A stretch of 64,000 nucleotides of DNA, from assembly GCA_902769705.1 (NCBI GenBank), contig CACXPX010000003.1, forward strand, positions 179,929-243,928, in the 5' to 3' direction. Shown here in pieces: positions 8,895 through 16,604 of this stretch. Each line of letters opens with the position of its first letter. Positions within the stretch are counted from its first letter, which is position 1. Under the pieces are notes generated by a model that was not told the origin of the DNA, did not search any database, and saw only the letters and a list, made by a program, of their open reading frames with translations. This DNA is from an uncultured Prevotellaceae bacterium (lineage in GTDB: Bacteria; Bacteroidota; Bacteroidia; Bacteroidales; Bacteroidaceae). Position numbers and translations under genes: made by a program.

Positions 8895-9180
8895 ACTACT
8901 TGCCCACTATGACGTAGCCACTTGCCACCTATGATGTTGTCAAAGAATGCAAGTGGTGTGGTAAAATAAATTATTTTGGTAAGTAAAATAAATTATTTTG
9001 CATTGTAAAATAAATTATTTTACCGAGGAAAATAAATTATTTTACTTTGTCAGATGCCGCAAATGACAAGGTCAAAAGCCACAAGTGAGGAGGTCAGATG
9101 TGGCAAGTGAAAGGGTTAGATGCCACAAATGACAAAAGAAGATGCCGCAAGTGAGGAGTTCACATGCGGCATCTGGGCTG
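8895..9180. repeat. 22-nt-period array A (13 units)
   Basis: From 8895 to 9180 the DNA reads in exact 22-nt steps. Units 4-7 (8961-9048) carry the core GTAAAATAAATTATTTT (the last begins GG) plus five variable bases; units 8-13 (9049-9180) carry variants of GCCACAAGTGAGGAG after GTCAGAT; the left units (8895-8938) carry the inverted form CACTTGCC. The register is kept across all classes. There is no coding potential. The 506-nt gap between genes is filled almost entirely by this array, and the stretch 8793-8894 shows nothing else. Confidence 0.9.
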
Positions 9181-9183
9181 TTA

Positions 9184-9228
9184 TTCAGCCTCACCCCTAC
9201 CCCCTCTCCAAAGGGCGAGGGGAACTTC
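9184..9228. repeat. Interspersed GC-rich inverted repeat (CCCCTCTCC / GGCGAGGGG)
   Basis: ACCCCCTCTCC and GGGCGAGGGG flank a short AAA loop. Related sequence occurs at 14010-14120 and 17709-17744 inside genes and weakly at 13560-13590. Here it lies 40 nt beyond the stop of the DUF5686 gene and could serve as its terminator hairpin. Confidence 0.55.
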
Positions 9229-9269
9229 TGGGGATGATTCGAGGCGATTTTTCGTTTAGAAGAAAAGCA

Positions 9270-11822
9270 TCAGAATGTTGTTCGGAACATGAAGCGGATG
9301 CCCTGTTTGTTGGCAGTGGGCAGTTCCAGATAATTGAGTCGGCGGACATACTCGATGTGAAGAATGTTAAAGATGTTATGCACGCCGGCGCAAATCTCCA
9401 CATAAGGCTTGTTCTTGTCCATCACGTAACAACCTTCGGGGAACTCCATGAGCACGCTACTACCCTCGTTGGATGCAAGATAGGGATTGTTCTTGTCGGT
9501 CAACGCGCCCCACAAGACCTTCACACCAATGAACTCACGCCACTTCAGTTTCTTGATGAGCGGAATGCGGTTGAGCAGTTTGCCGTTCATGTCCCACGAC
9601 ATTTCGAGCGAAGCATAGCGGTCGTTGAGGAACTCCATGTTGTTGATGAGGTTGAACGTCTGGTCTTCAAGGATGTAGGAAAGGTTGGCCACAGGCATGA
9701 TGAGCAGCGGATAGGGCACTTGGTTCCATTGTGCTCCAGCCTTGATACGGGTGTCAATCTTTCCCCAGTTCATCGGCATCCAAAGCCGCTTGTAGAACTC
9801 GGCTTCGGTGAAATTATAGTTGTATTGCCCGCTGAAGACGCGGTCGAATCCCATCGTGTGTTGCAAGCGGAAAACGGGAGCGTCGAGGTTGATGGGCCAT
9901 CGGTGCTGCTTGGTGTTAATAAACGTCTCACCCGGCGCATAGCGAAGTCCAGCCGTTGCCTCAGTATAGCGCACATAAGGCTTCACCTGGCCGTCGAGTT
10001 GCTTGAAAGCGATGTTGCCCACGGGTTGAGCTTTTTCGGCTTTAGCCGAAGCGAACACCTTGAAGCCCCACTCTTGCTCGAACTCGAAAGCCAGTTCCTG
10101 CTTGGTGTAGAGGAACATCTTGTCGATTTCAGCCACCTTGAACGAGGTGAAAACGTTGTCCTTATCGGTTTGGATGAACTTGTCGGAAGGCAACGCAACG
10201 TCGTGCGACATCGAGAACGAGAGCGTCTGCTTGGGGAACTCGCGCGGCAAATATTCCTTCTTGTTGAACGAATAGATGACGTCGGCACCATAATAATTGT
10301 TATGGGTGTTGAAACCGTGCGCATAATAGCCCTTCAGGAAGAAATGCGGGTTGAGGTTGGCGGTGGTTTGGGCACTACCTCTCAAACGGAGTCCATCATA
10401 GAAGTTGTGGGAGACGATGGTGTTGATAGGGCCGATATCCACCAAGCTGGGATGCTCCTTCGAACCTGTCTCCACGAAGTTCTCGATGAGAGCCTTTGCA
10501 CCGAATATCACATACTTGAAGCCTTTCAAGTTCTCCAACCGATGAATAAACTGATCCATCGAACTTTCTCCCTTCGTAAGCTCCACCTGTCGGTATTTGT
10601 TCCAGAACTCCTCGTCCTGCATCTGCGCATAGGCGTCTTTCCTGACGCCCTTGCTGCCACGAAGCAATGCCTTCGGAAGTTCGTCGAATGCATAGTCGGA
10701 ACGCCGCGTGGTGCGCACGACAATGGCCTTTGCAAGCGACTTCAATGCCGAAAGTTCCACCATCATATCGTCGACCGAGAGCACCCACTCACCGTTTTCC
10801 AGTTGCATATACTCCTGAGTGCATTGCATGTTGTCCACCCAGTTCACACCACTCTTCTTAGGAATGGAAAGCTCGCATCGCTTCACTTGATAGGAAGAGT
10901 CGTCGAGCACGTAGAGTTGTCCTCGGAAACCGAAGTCCTGCTGGTTGTTGGGTATGAAGTCAAGATGCACGCAACGGTCTTTTCCCACATACACCGTGTC
11001 GGTGATATAGAAACGGTAGAAGGCGATGGCATCTTTGCCGATAGGGCTGGTGAAAGGGTATTGGAACATGCGAACCTCATCCTCGTAGATGTCCACATCG
11101 GTAAATACATCCTTCAGTATGACGTTGATGATGTCGCCTGTCTGGAACAATTCGTTCACACCTGTGGAATTCTCACCCTTGATGATGCTCTTTTCACTAT
11201 GCGGGTCTTTGCGGTAGAGCTTTTGTGTGACGGTTTCGTCGACAGAAATGGGGAGAATCAGCTTGCCGTTATAGGGGCACACCTCGATGTGGTCGAGCAG
11301 CCACGAATGCCTTTTGAACATGCCCGACTCGAGGTCGGGAGCCGCGAGGTCGTTCATTCCCAGCATAATCTTCTGGTAGTTGTTATACTGGTAATAGTCG
11401 TGTTTTTTCAAGTCGGTACGCTTCTTGGCGGCAATCACCTTCCGCATGAACTCCACGGCAGGATTGTTCTTGCGGCTGTATTTGCTATTTCGCTTTGACA
11501 CAACCTCCACCTCGCTGATTTTCTTGGTCTCGGGCTTCAGGCGAATGGTCATATTGTTGGGTGTACTTGACGTCACATTCACAATCTGCGGCTCATAGCC
11601 AACAGATGAGAAAGTGAGTCTCCATCCGTTGTGGCGCTCAATGTTGAAGCGTCCGTTGCCATCGCTCGACACAGCAATCTTGTGTCCGTTATACGAAGCG
11701 CTGGCATATGGAATGGGATAGTTGTCGGTGGCGTCAAGAATCTCACCTGTGATTTGGGCGAAAGCCAAATCAGCATATATCGAGAATACAAACAAAAATG
11801 CGAATAATCTATTCAAAATCAC
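9270..11822 (-). CDS. DUF5686/carboxypeptidase-regulatory-like outer-membrane protein
   Basis: 850 residues. A signal peptide is followed by a CarboxypepD_reg-like beta-sandwich (about 22-95, ITGEILDATDNYPIPYASAS), a linker domain, and a long C-terminal region of alternating aromatic strands ending in RFMFRTTF, typical of a beta-barrel closed by a terminal Phe. This arrangement is the DUF5686 family of Bacteroidetes outer-membrane proteins, related in layout to TonB-dependent receptors but lacking a plug; the function is unknown. The start is a GTG (11822) after an A-rich leader; no ATG is nearby. It is monocistronic. Confidence 0.75.
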   Translation of the reverse strand: MILNRLFAFLFVFSIYADLAFAQITGEILDATDNYPIPYASASYNGHKIAVSSDGNGRFNIERHNGWRLTFSSVGYEPQIVNVTSSTPNNMTIRLKPETKKISEVEVVSKRNSKYSRKNNPAVEFMRKVIAAKKRTDLKKHDYYQYNNYQKIMLGMNDLAAPDLESGMFKRHSWLLDHIEVCPYNGKLILPISVDETVTQKLYRKDPHSEKSIIKGENSTGVNELFQTGDIINVILKDVFTDVDIYEDEVRMFQYPFTSPIGKDAIAFYRFYITDTVYVGKDRCVHLDFIPNNQQDFGFRGQLYVLDDSSYQVKRCELSIPKKSGVNWVDNMQCTQEYMQLENGEWVLSVDDMMVELSALKSLAKAIVVRTTRRSDYAFDELPKALLRGSKGVRKDAYAQMQDEEFWNKYRQVELTKGESSMDQFIHRLENLKGFKYVIFGAKALIENFVETGSKEHPSLVDIGPINTIVSHNFYDGLRLRGSAQTTANLNPHFFLKGYYAHGFNTHNNYYGADVIYSFNKKEYLPREFPKQTLSFSMSHDVALPSDKFIQTDKDNVFTSFKVAEIDKMFLYTKQELAFEFEQEWGFKVFASAKAEKAQPVGNIAFKQLDGQVKPYVRYTEATAGLRYAPGETFINTKQHRWPINLDAPVFRLQHTMGFDRVFSGQYNYNFTEAEFYKRLWMPMNWGKIDTRIKAGAQWNQVPYPLLIMPVANLSYILEDQTFNLINNMEFLNDRYASLEMSWDMNGKLLNRIPLIKKLKWREFIGVKVLWGALTDKNNPYLASNEGSSVLMEFPEGCYVMDKNKPYVEICAGVHNIFNILHIEYVRRLNYLELPTANKQGIRFMFRTTF

Positions 11823-11845
11823 AATCTTTTTATGGTTTCAACATG

Positions 11846-11853
11846 CAAAGTTA
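11846..11853 (-). promoter_or_regulatory. -7 element TAACTTTG of the DUF5686 gene
   Basis: TAnnTTTG match 23 nt upstream of the GTG start; supports that start. The -33 element is poor. Confidence 0.6.
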
Positions 11854-11937
11854 GTGATAAGTTATGAATCTTAAAGAAAACTTTTCGCCTTTTTAGATTT
11901 TTTACATTGAAATTAATGTAGTTTTAAAGAAATTCGC

Positions 11938-11945
11938 TAATTTTG
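11938..11945 (+). promoter_or_regulatory. -7 element TAATTTTG of the lipid locus, near-leaderless
   Basis: The element ends only 8 nt before the ATG of the pgpA-like gene. With initiation 4-7 nt downstream, as usual for these promoters, the messenger would begin almost at the start codon. Confidence 0.6.
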
Positions 11946-11953
11946 CAACCATT

Positions 11954-12424
11954 ATGGGAGAAAAGCCGCTTATACCCGTTATATTGGCTACGGGCTTCGG
12001 TTCGGGATACTGTCCTGTTGCACCAGGCACAGCAGGGGCGTTGTTGGCCACCGTCATCTGGTTGGCTTACACCCTGTTTCTTCCCCCCACCACATGCATA
12101 GCGCTGACCGTTGTGCTGACGTTGTTGTTCACCGTGTTGGGCGTATGGGCGACCAACAAGGTGATTCCCTTCTGGGGAGAAGACCCGCGCCGCGTGGTGG
12201 TCGACGAGATGGTGGGTGTATGGATTCCCCTCATAGCCGCCCCAGCGGGCAACCTCTGGTATGCTTTGGCATCGTTTGTCCTGTTCCGTTTCTTCGACAT
12301 CGCCAAGCCTTTGGGAGTCAGACAGATGGAACGCTTTCCTGGTGGTATTGGAGTGATGGCCGACGACATATTGGCTGGCATTTATAGTTTGTTCATCATC
12401 ATCTGCGCACAATGGATTCTCTGA
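11954..12424 (+). CDS. pgpA: Phosphatidylglycerophosphatase A family phosphatase
   Basis: 156-residue membrane protein with the PgpA signatures near the N-terminus (TGFGSGYCPVAPGTAG), in the middle (DPRRVVVDEMVG) and near the C-terminus (FRFFDIAKPLG, then GGIGVMADDILAG). PgpA removes phosphate from phosphatidylglycerophosphate in the inner membrane. From memory, a PgpA-like protein in the B. thetaiotaomicron inositol-lipid locus acts on phosphatidylinositol phosphate instead. The neighbours here (GtrA-like, CDP-alcohol transferase, Aur1-like) favour that second role, but the sequence alone cannot decide. It overlaps the next gene by 13 nt. Confidence 0.85.
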   Translation: MGEKPLIPVILATGFGSGYCPVAPGTAGALLATVIWLAYTLFLPPTTCIALTVVLTLLFTVLGVWATNKVIPFWGEDPRRVVVDEMVGVWIPLIAAPAGNLWYALASFVLFRFFDIAKPLGVRQMERFPGGIGVMADDILAGIYSLFIIICAQWIL

Positions 12425-12915
12425 GACACCAGATATGGACATTCTGCAAAGCGCAAATTTCGGCACAAGCAGCCACCATCGTTGACTTTGCGGTTTCGCT
12501 CTTCATGGCAGAGGTCGCGGGCATCTGGTATCTCTATTCCACCTTCATCGGCGCGCTGAGCGGTGGTGTTTTCAATTGCGTGGTCAACTACCGATGGGTG
12601 TTCAACGCCATTGGGTTGAAAAAGAAATATGTGGCACTGAAATACTTCATGGTTTGGACGGGCAGCATCCTGCTGAACACGGGTGGAACCTACTTGCTGA
12701 CAGAACTGTCGAAGACCCACTTCGTCTATTCCAAAATCATCGTAGCCGTGTTGGTGGGCATTCTTTGGAACTATCTGATGCAAAAGAACTTCGTCTATCG
12801 CGACATGCACCTGACGGAAGGAATCAAGAGAATAAACAACAAATTCAAGAGAACGGAGGAAGCAAAGGAAGTAGAAGCAAAGGAAGTAGAAGTAAAGGAA
12901 ATAAAAAACAATTGA
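12412..12915 (+). CDS. GtrA-like membrane protein
   Basis: Four hydrophobic helices in about 130 residues with the GtrA/DPMS-like pattern [11 protein letters not shown] between helices 2 and 3 and [12 protein letters not shown] after helix 4. GtrA proteins are thought to help move polyprenyl- or lipid-linked sugars across the inner membrane. The C-terminus is an unusual charged repeat, (E)[18 protein letters not shown], encoded by tandem copies of a 15-nt unit (GAAGCAAAGGAAGTA), so the tail is probably a recent repeat expansion. The next gene starts right after its stop. Confidence 0.75.
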   Translation: MDSLRHQIWTFCKAQISAQAATIVDFAVSLFMAEVAGIWYLYSTFIGALSGGVFNCVVNYRWVFNAIGLKKKYVALKYFMVWTGSILLNTGGTYLLTELSKTHFVYSKIIVAVLVGILWNYLMQKNFVYRDMHLTEGIKRINNKFKRTEEAKEVEAKEVEVKEIKNN

Positions 12916-12916
12916 C

Positions 12917-13552
12917 ATGAACTATAGAGATTATTTACAGAAAATCATATACCAAATCATCAACCCGCTCATCAAGGGGATGATAAAGATTGGTATCACA
13001 CCCAACATCGTCACGACAATAGGCCTTCTGCTTAACATCGTAGCAGCTGCCATGTTTGTCGAAGCCGCAATGACAACATCCGAACATTGCGCCCATCAAC
13101 TCATCGGATGGGGAGGCGGTGTAATTCTGTTCGCAGGCCTCTTCGACATGATGGACGGGCGATTGGCGCGCATGGGCAACATGTCGTCGGTGTTTGGCGC
13201 CATGTGGGATTCCACACTCGACCGCTATAGCGAACTCATCACCTTGGGCGGCATCTGCCTGATGTTTGTCAAGGGCGACTGGTTTTGGATCAGCGTGGTC
13301 ACCTTCGCTGCCATGATTGGTTCGGTGATGGTGAGTTATGTGAGAGCGCGAGCTGAAGGACTCGGCATCGAGTGCAAGGTGGGATTCATGCAACGCCCCG
13401 AGCGCGTGGTGGTGACAGCCGTCACAGCCATCATCAGCGGTGCGACAGGCAATTTGTGGTGGTTGGCTGGAGGAATGATTCTCATCGCCGTGCTGGCCAA
13501 CATCACCGCCTTTTGGCGCATCCTGCATTGTTATAAAGAATTAAAGAAATAA
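12917..13552 (+). CDS. CDP-alcohol phosphatidyltransferase (candidate phosphatidylinositol-phosphate synthase)
   Basis: 211 residues, about six membrane helices. The family signature is complete: DMMDG, then xxAR, eight residues, G-AMW-D-STL-D, which is DxxDGxxAR...GxxxDxxxD with both metal-binding aspartates and the catalytic Asp in place. It transfers a phospho-alcohol from a CDP-linked donor in the inner membrane. Clustering with a PgpA-like phosphatase suggests it makes phosphatidylinositol phosphate from CDP-diacylglycerol and inositol phosphate, with dephosphorylation by the first gene. Phosphatidylglycerophosphate synthase is the alternative, but the neighbours argue against it. Confidence 0.78.
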   Translation: MNYRDYLQKIIYQIINPLIKGMIKIGITPNIVTTIGLLLNIVAAAMFVEAAMTTSEHCAHQLIGWGGGVILFAGLFDMMDGRLARMGNMSSVFGAMWDSTLDRYSELITLGGICLMFVKGDWFWISVVTFAAMIGSVMVSYVRARAEGLGIECKVGFMQRPERVVVTAVTAIISGATGNLWWLAGGMILIAVLANITAFWRILHCYKELKK

Positions 13553-13668
13553 AAAGGGGTCTCTCCCCCGCCCTCCTCCGCTAGGAGGGTGCCTTTGATT
13601 ACAACGGCTTCACATGGTTTTAAACATCCATCTCTATCATTTGATCTTTATTCTTTAGCGAAGCGCTT

Positions 13669-14619
13669 ATGAGTTATAGTTTATATTTCATCATTCTATA
13701 TCTGGTTCTCGTAGTGTGGAAGCCTTCGCGCAAGATTGCCATTGCCCTGACGCCGTGGCTCATCTTCGCCTGCTCGTACGACTGGATGCGGCTGCTACCC
13801 AACTATGAAGTCAACCCCATCGACGTTCGTGGTATCTACGAAGCCGAGAAATCGCTCTTCGGCATCACGGCCGCCGATGGCACCACACTCATCCCTGGCG
13901 AATTCTTCAACCTTCACAACTCGGCATTTGCCGACTTTTGGGCGGGATTCTTCTATCTTTGTTGGGTGCCTGTGCCGTTGGGATTTGCCATCTGGCTGTA
14001 TGTAAAAGGGAAGCAGCCCCCCTCCTGTCCCCCCCGTAGGGGGATGACCAATAATGAAGGTCTAAAGGAGTATGAAGAAGAAGCCCCCTCCCTACGGGGG
14101 AGGGCGGGGGGAGAGGCTAGTAGAGATTATTTACGCCACTTCGTGCATTTCTCCATCGCCTTCCTTTTCATCAACCTACTGGGATTCGGAGGCTATTACA
14201 TCTATCCCGCAGCCCCACCTTGGTATGTCATCAACTATGGCTTTGAGCCTATTCTCAACACGCCGGGTAGCGTGGCAGGGCTCATCCGATTCGACAACAT
14301 GATTCACATTCCCGTGTTCCAATCCATCTACTCGGGCAACTCCAACGTCTTTGCAGCTGTCCCCTCGTTGCACGCGGCCTATATGCTCATCACTACCTTC
14401 TATGCCTTCGCCAGCAAACAGAACAAATGGGTGATTGCCGCATTTGCCTTCATTTGCGTTGGCATCTGGTGGACAGCCGTCTATAGCACCCACCACTACA
14501 TCATCGACGTCGTCCTCGGCATCATCACCTGTGTGCTTGGATTACTTTTGTTGGAGAAAGTCATCATGAAGATTCCTGCCGTTGCACGATTCATCGACAG
14601 GTATGTGGAAGCGATTTAA
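13669..14619 (+). CDS. Aur1/PAP2-like inositolphosphotransferase candidate
   Basis: 316-residue polytopic membrane protein with the features of the PAP2 group that includes fungal inositol-phosphorylceramide synthase Aur1: AAPPWYV, then AAVPSLHAAY, then STHHYIIDVVLG with the catalytic histidines. Bacteroidales make sphingolipids, so transfer of an inositol-phosphate headgroup to a ceramide is plausible; this is inference. Residues about 115-149 are Pro/Gly/Glu-rich and encoded by a GC-rich inverted repeat inserted in frame between two membrane segments. The stop codon overlaps the left arm of a long inverted repeat. Confidence 0.72.
   Translation: MSYSLYFIILYLVLVVWKPSRKIAIALTPWLIFACSYDWMRLLPNYEVNPIDVRGIYEAEKSLFGITAADGTTLIPGEFFNLHNSAFADFWAGFFYLCWVPVPLGFAIWLYVKGKQPPSCPPRRGMTNNEGLKEYEEEAPSLRGRAGGEASRDYLRHFVHFSIAFLFINLLGFGGYYIYPAAPPWYVINYGFEPILNTPGSVAGLIRFDNMIHIPVFQSIYSGNSNVFAAVPSLHAAYMLITTFYAFASKQNKWVIAAFAFICVGIWWTAVYSTHHYIIDVVLGIITCVLGLLLLEKVIMKIPAVARFIDRYVEAI
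14010..14120. repeat. GC-rich inverted repeat inserted in frame in the Aur1-like gene
   Basis: CCCCCCCGTAGGGGG near 14030 and CCCTCCCTACGGGGGAGGG near 14088 are dyads of the same family as 9184-9228 and 17709-17744. The insert encodes roughly 35 hydrophilic residues with no counterpart expected in the PAP2 fold. Confidence 0.7.
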
Positions 14620-14771
14620 AAGTAAAAAAGTAAAAAGGTAAAAGGGTAAAAGGGCTCATAATAGTAAAAAGGTAAAAAGGTAAAAAGGTAAAAAAGTAAA
14701 AAAGTAAAAAGGTAAAGAATGGGGGCTTGAAAGTTTTAAATTATGAATTATGAACTATGAATTATGAACTC
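14620..14771. repeat. Left arm of long inverted repeat
   Basis: It is made of AGTAAAAAGGTAAAA iterations, then GAATGGGGGCTTGAAAG, then ATTATGAACTATGAA iterations. The right arm at 16511-16604 is the near-exact reverse complement of about 95 nt of it. The arms enclose the HAD gene and the second CDP-alcohol transferase gene. Confidence 0.85.
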
Positions 14772-14772
14772 G

Positions 14773-15489
14773 TTACTCTCCCAGACCTTCTATTTCCGAA
14801 AGGCTAGGGATAATGAAATCGGGTATCGATTCATCGTATTCCTTTGACGCCCATCCTTCCCCTTTCAACCAGACGGTACGGCAACCCACCTTCTGTGACG
14901 GTTCCACATCTTTATAGAAACTGTCGCCAACGGAGAGCACTTGTGAAGCGGGCAATTGCAAAGCATCCACACCCAATTGAAAGATGCGCGCATCGGGCTT
15001 CCTCACTCCCACCACAGCCGACTCCACCACCTGCTTGAACAAACCGTCGAGTGCAAATTCGCGAAGCACAGCATGAAGGTTGCCATAGAAATTGCTCACT
15101 AACACCATTGGAAAACGCTCACCCAACCGCTCCAACACCACCTTGTTTCGCGTTACCACCCTCCGCGTGTCCTCATACAAATCGTTGAGCAGAGCGGCAT
15201 GTGTGTCGTTGAACAATCGTTCATCGGCATCCCACCGTCCATTCGTGCACAAATGCTCTAGTTGCAAACGCAACTTTATCGAGAGTGTTTGCCTGAACGT
15301 GTAGTCGGGCTTGATGAGCGGAGTGCGCCCCAACGCGCGTTCAGCAGCCACATAAGCGTCGCGATAATCGGCCTCAGAAACACCAACAGCCCTTCGCTCG
15401 TAGGCATGCCAAATCTTCATGCCCCAATGCTGGCCGTCGGTATCGATGGTTCCTCCATAGTCGAAGATGATGCCGCGAATGTCCTTCAT
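14773..15489 (-). CDS. HAD-superfamily hydrolase-like protein
   Basis: 238 residues with HAD motif I as FDYGGT (nucleophile Asp10), motif II VLVSNFYG, motif III Lys in VGVRKPD, and motif IV VGDSFYKDV. The second Asp of the usual DxD is Gly here, the residue that acts as acid/base in phosphatases; dehalogenases and phosphonatases also lack it. It could act on a lipid-headgroup intermediate, given its place in the operon, but phosphatase activity is doubtful. It is last in a minus-strand operon, 19 nt after the CDP-alcohol transferase. Confidence 0.75.
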   Translation of the reverse strand: MKDIRGIIFDYGGTIDTDGQHWGMKIWHAYERRAVGVSEADYRDAYVAAERALGRTPLIKPDYTFRQTLSIKLRLQLEHLCTNGRWDADERLFNDTHAALLNDLYEDTRRVVTRNKVVLERLGERFPMVLVSNFYGNLHAVLREFALDGLFKQVVESAVVGVRKPDARIFQLGVDALQLPASQVLSVGDSFYKDVEPSQKVGCRTVWLKGEGWASKEYDESIPDFIIPSLSEIEGLGE

Positions 15490-15508
15490 CTCACTATACT
15501 TTTAATCT

Positions 15509-16522
15509 TTAAATATTTAAATCTTTTAATACCCCATACAACCTTTGCGAGAGCCGCTCGTGTTTCGTGTGCATATAGAGATACATGCCGTGCAAAACCG
15601 TCATCTCAAAGACGAAGTACACCCACGGGCACCCTATCAGGCAAGTCGCATAGATGACGATGGCGCGCAAGTTGAACGTCAGCAGATTGGTGTATTTCAT
15701 CAACGGACGACTGCCTTCAAGAAATGACTCGCGGACAGAATCCAGAGAAGAAGCAAGGGATGAGGGGCAAGGGGCAAGAGATATGCCTTGTACATATTCG
15801 TTGAAGAACCGTTGGAATTGAGGCGTTCGCTTCTCTTGTCCGCGACAATAGTTAGCATAGTTGTAATAGAACAGGCGTTCCCAGAAAGCCCCCTTCCGAG
15901 GCAAGGCGTCGTAGATGGCGCGCTGGCTGGCATAGCTGTCGAGTTCGCTCCCCTCGCGGCCTTTCAAGAAGAAAAGGTGAATCTGTCGGTAATAGTCACT
16001 CGTAGAACTTTGTGGCAGATGGAGCACCAAGCCCGTGAATGCTGCCAGTACCCAAATCCAGATGCCCCACGGCCGGTCGCAGAAAGGCATCGGCTGAGGC
16101 ATCATACGCAAGCATATGGCCAGATAGATGCTAAAGAACCACACGTCGCCCGAGAAGCCGTCGAGCACCCTTCCCACGACGGTTTTCTTCCCCGTGAGCC
16201 GCGCCATCTGGCCGTCGGTAGAGTCGCAGAAGTTGGCCAACATCAGCAACGCCACGCCAATAAGATTGTGAGTCAAATCGGTGAAATAGAAGTTCCAAGC
16301 CGCCGCCAACCCCAGGAATATCGACAAGATGGTGACAGCGTTGGGATGCACACCCAAGCGAATCCAAAACAAGGCAAAAACAAGGCCAATGGGACGTGTG
16401 AAGTGGACATCGAGCCACTCCTCGGTATCGTCCGACTTGAATGTCGAACGCAGCATCTCATTGAAACTTTTGCCGTTCATAGGGTTGTAGGAGTTTGGGA
16501 GCTTAACTTGTTCATAGTTCAT
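15509..16522 (-). CDS. Second CDP-alcohol phosphatidyltransferase-like protein
   Basis: 337 residues. The CDP-alcohol signature starts normally (DSTDGQMAR) but continues GRVLDGFSGD, so the last two acidic residues are spaced D-x4-D instead of D-x3-D. Several helices follow. A Pro/Ser-rich stretch (SLAPCPSSLASSLDS) is encoded by a GGGCAAGGGGCAAGA-type repeat at 15749-15785. The first residues (MNYEQ) are encoded by the right arm of the inverted repeat, so the ATG at 16480 (MNGKSFNEML) may be the ancestral start. The substrate is unknown; pairing with a nucleotidyltransferase in the same operon suggests a CDP-activated polyol or related headgroup. Confidence 0.72.
   Translation of the reverse strand: MNYEQVKLPNSYNPMNGKSFNEMLRSTFKSDDTEEWLDVHFTRPIGLVFALFWIRLGVHPNAVTILSIFLGLAAAWNFYFTDLTHNLIGVALLMLANFCDSTDGQMARLTGKKTVVGRVLDGFSGDVWFFSIYLAICLRMMPQPMPFCDRPWGIWIWVLAAFTGLVLHLPQSSTSDYYRQIHLFFLKGREGSELDSYASQRAIYDALPRKGAFWERLFYYNYANYCRGQEKRTPQFQRFFNEYVQGISLAPCPSSLASSLDSVRESFLEGSRPLMKYTNLLTFNLRAIVIYATCLIGCPWVYFVFEMTVLHGMYLYMHTKHERLSQRLYGVLKDLNI
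15722..15785. repeat. Low-complexity repeat within the CDP-alcohol transferase gene
   Basis: GGGATGAGGGGCAAGGGGCA-type sequence, read in frame as a Pro/Ser/Leu-rich loop. It looks like an interspersed repeat inserted without breaking the frame. Confidence 0.5.
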
Positions 16523-16604
16523 AGTTCATAGTTCATAATTCATAATTAAAAACTTTCAAGCCCCCATTCTTTACCTTTTACCTTTTTACTTTTTTACTTT
16601 TAAT
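16511..16604. repeat. Right arm of long inverted repeat
   Basis: Reverse complement of the core of 14620-14771: CATAGTTCATAATTC iterations, CTTTCAAGCCCCCATTC, then ACCTTTTTACTTTT. It provides the first codons of the CDP-alcohol transferase gene on one side and the last codons (EIKSKKVKR and stop) of the ATP-grasp gene on the other. Confidence 0.85.

Noticed and set aside
8961-9048. CRISPR array
   Set aside because: The unit is 22 nt with five variable bases, far too short for repeat plus spacer, and no cas gene is present.
9120-11498. Plus-strand frame of 792 codons
   Set aside because: It is the antisense shadow of the DUF5686 gene, with leucine/valine/histidine-biased composition and no recognisable motif.
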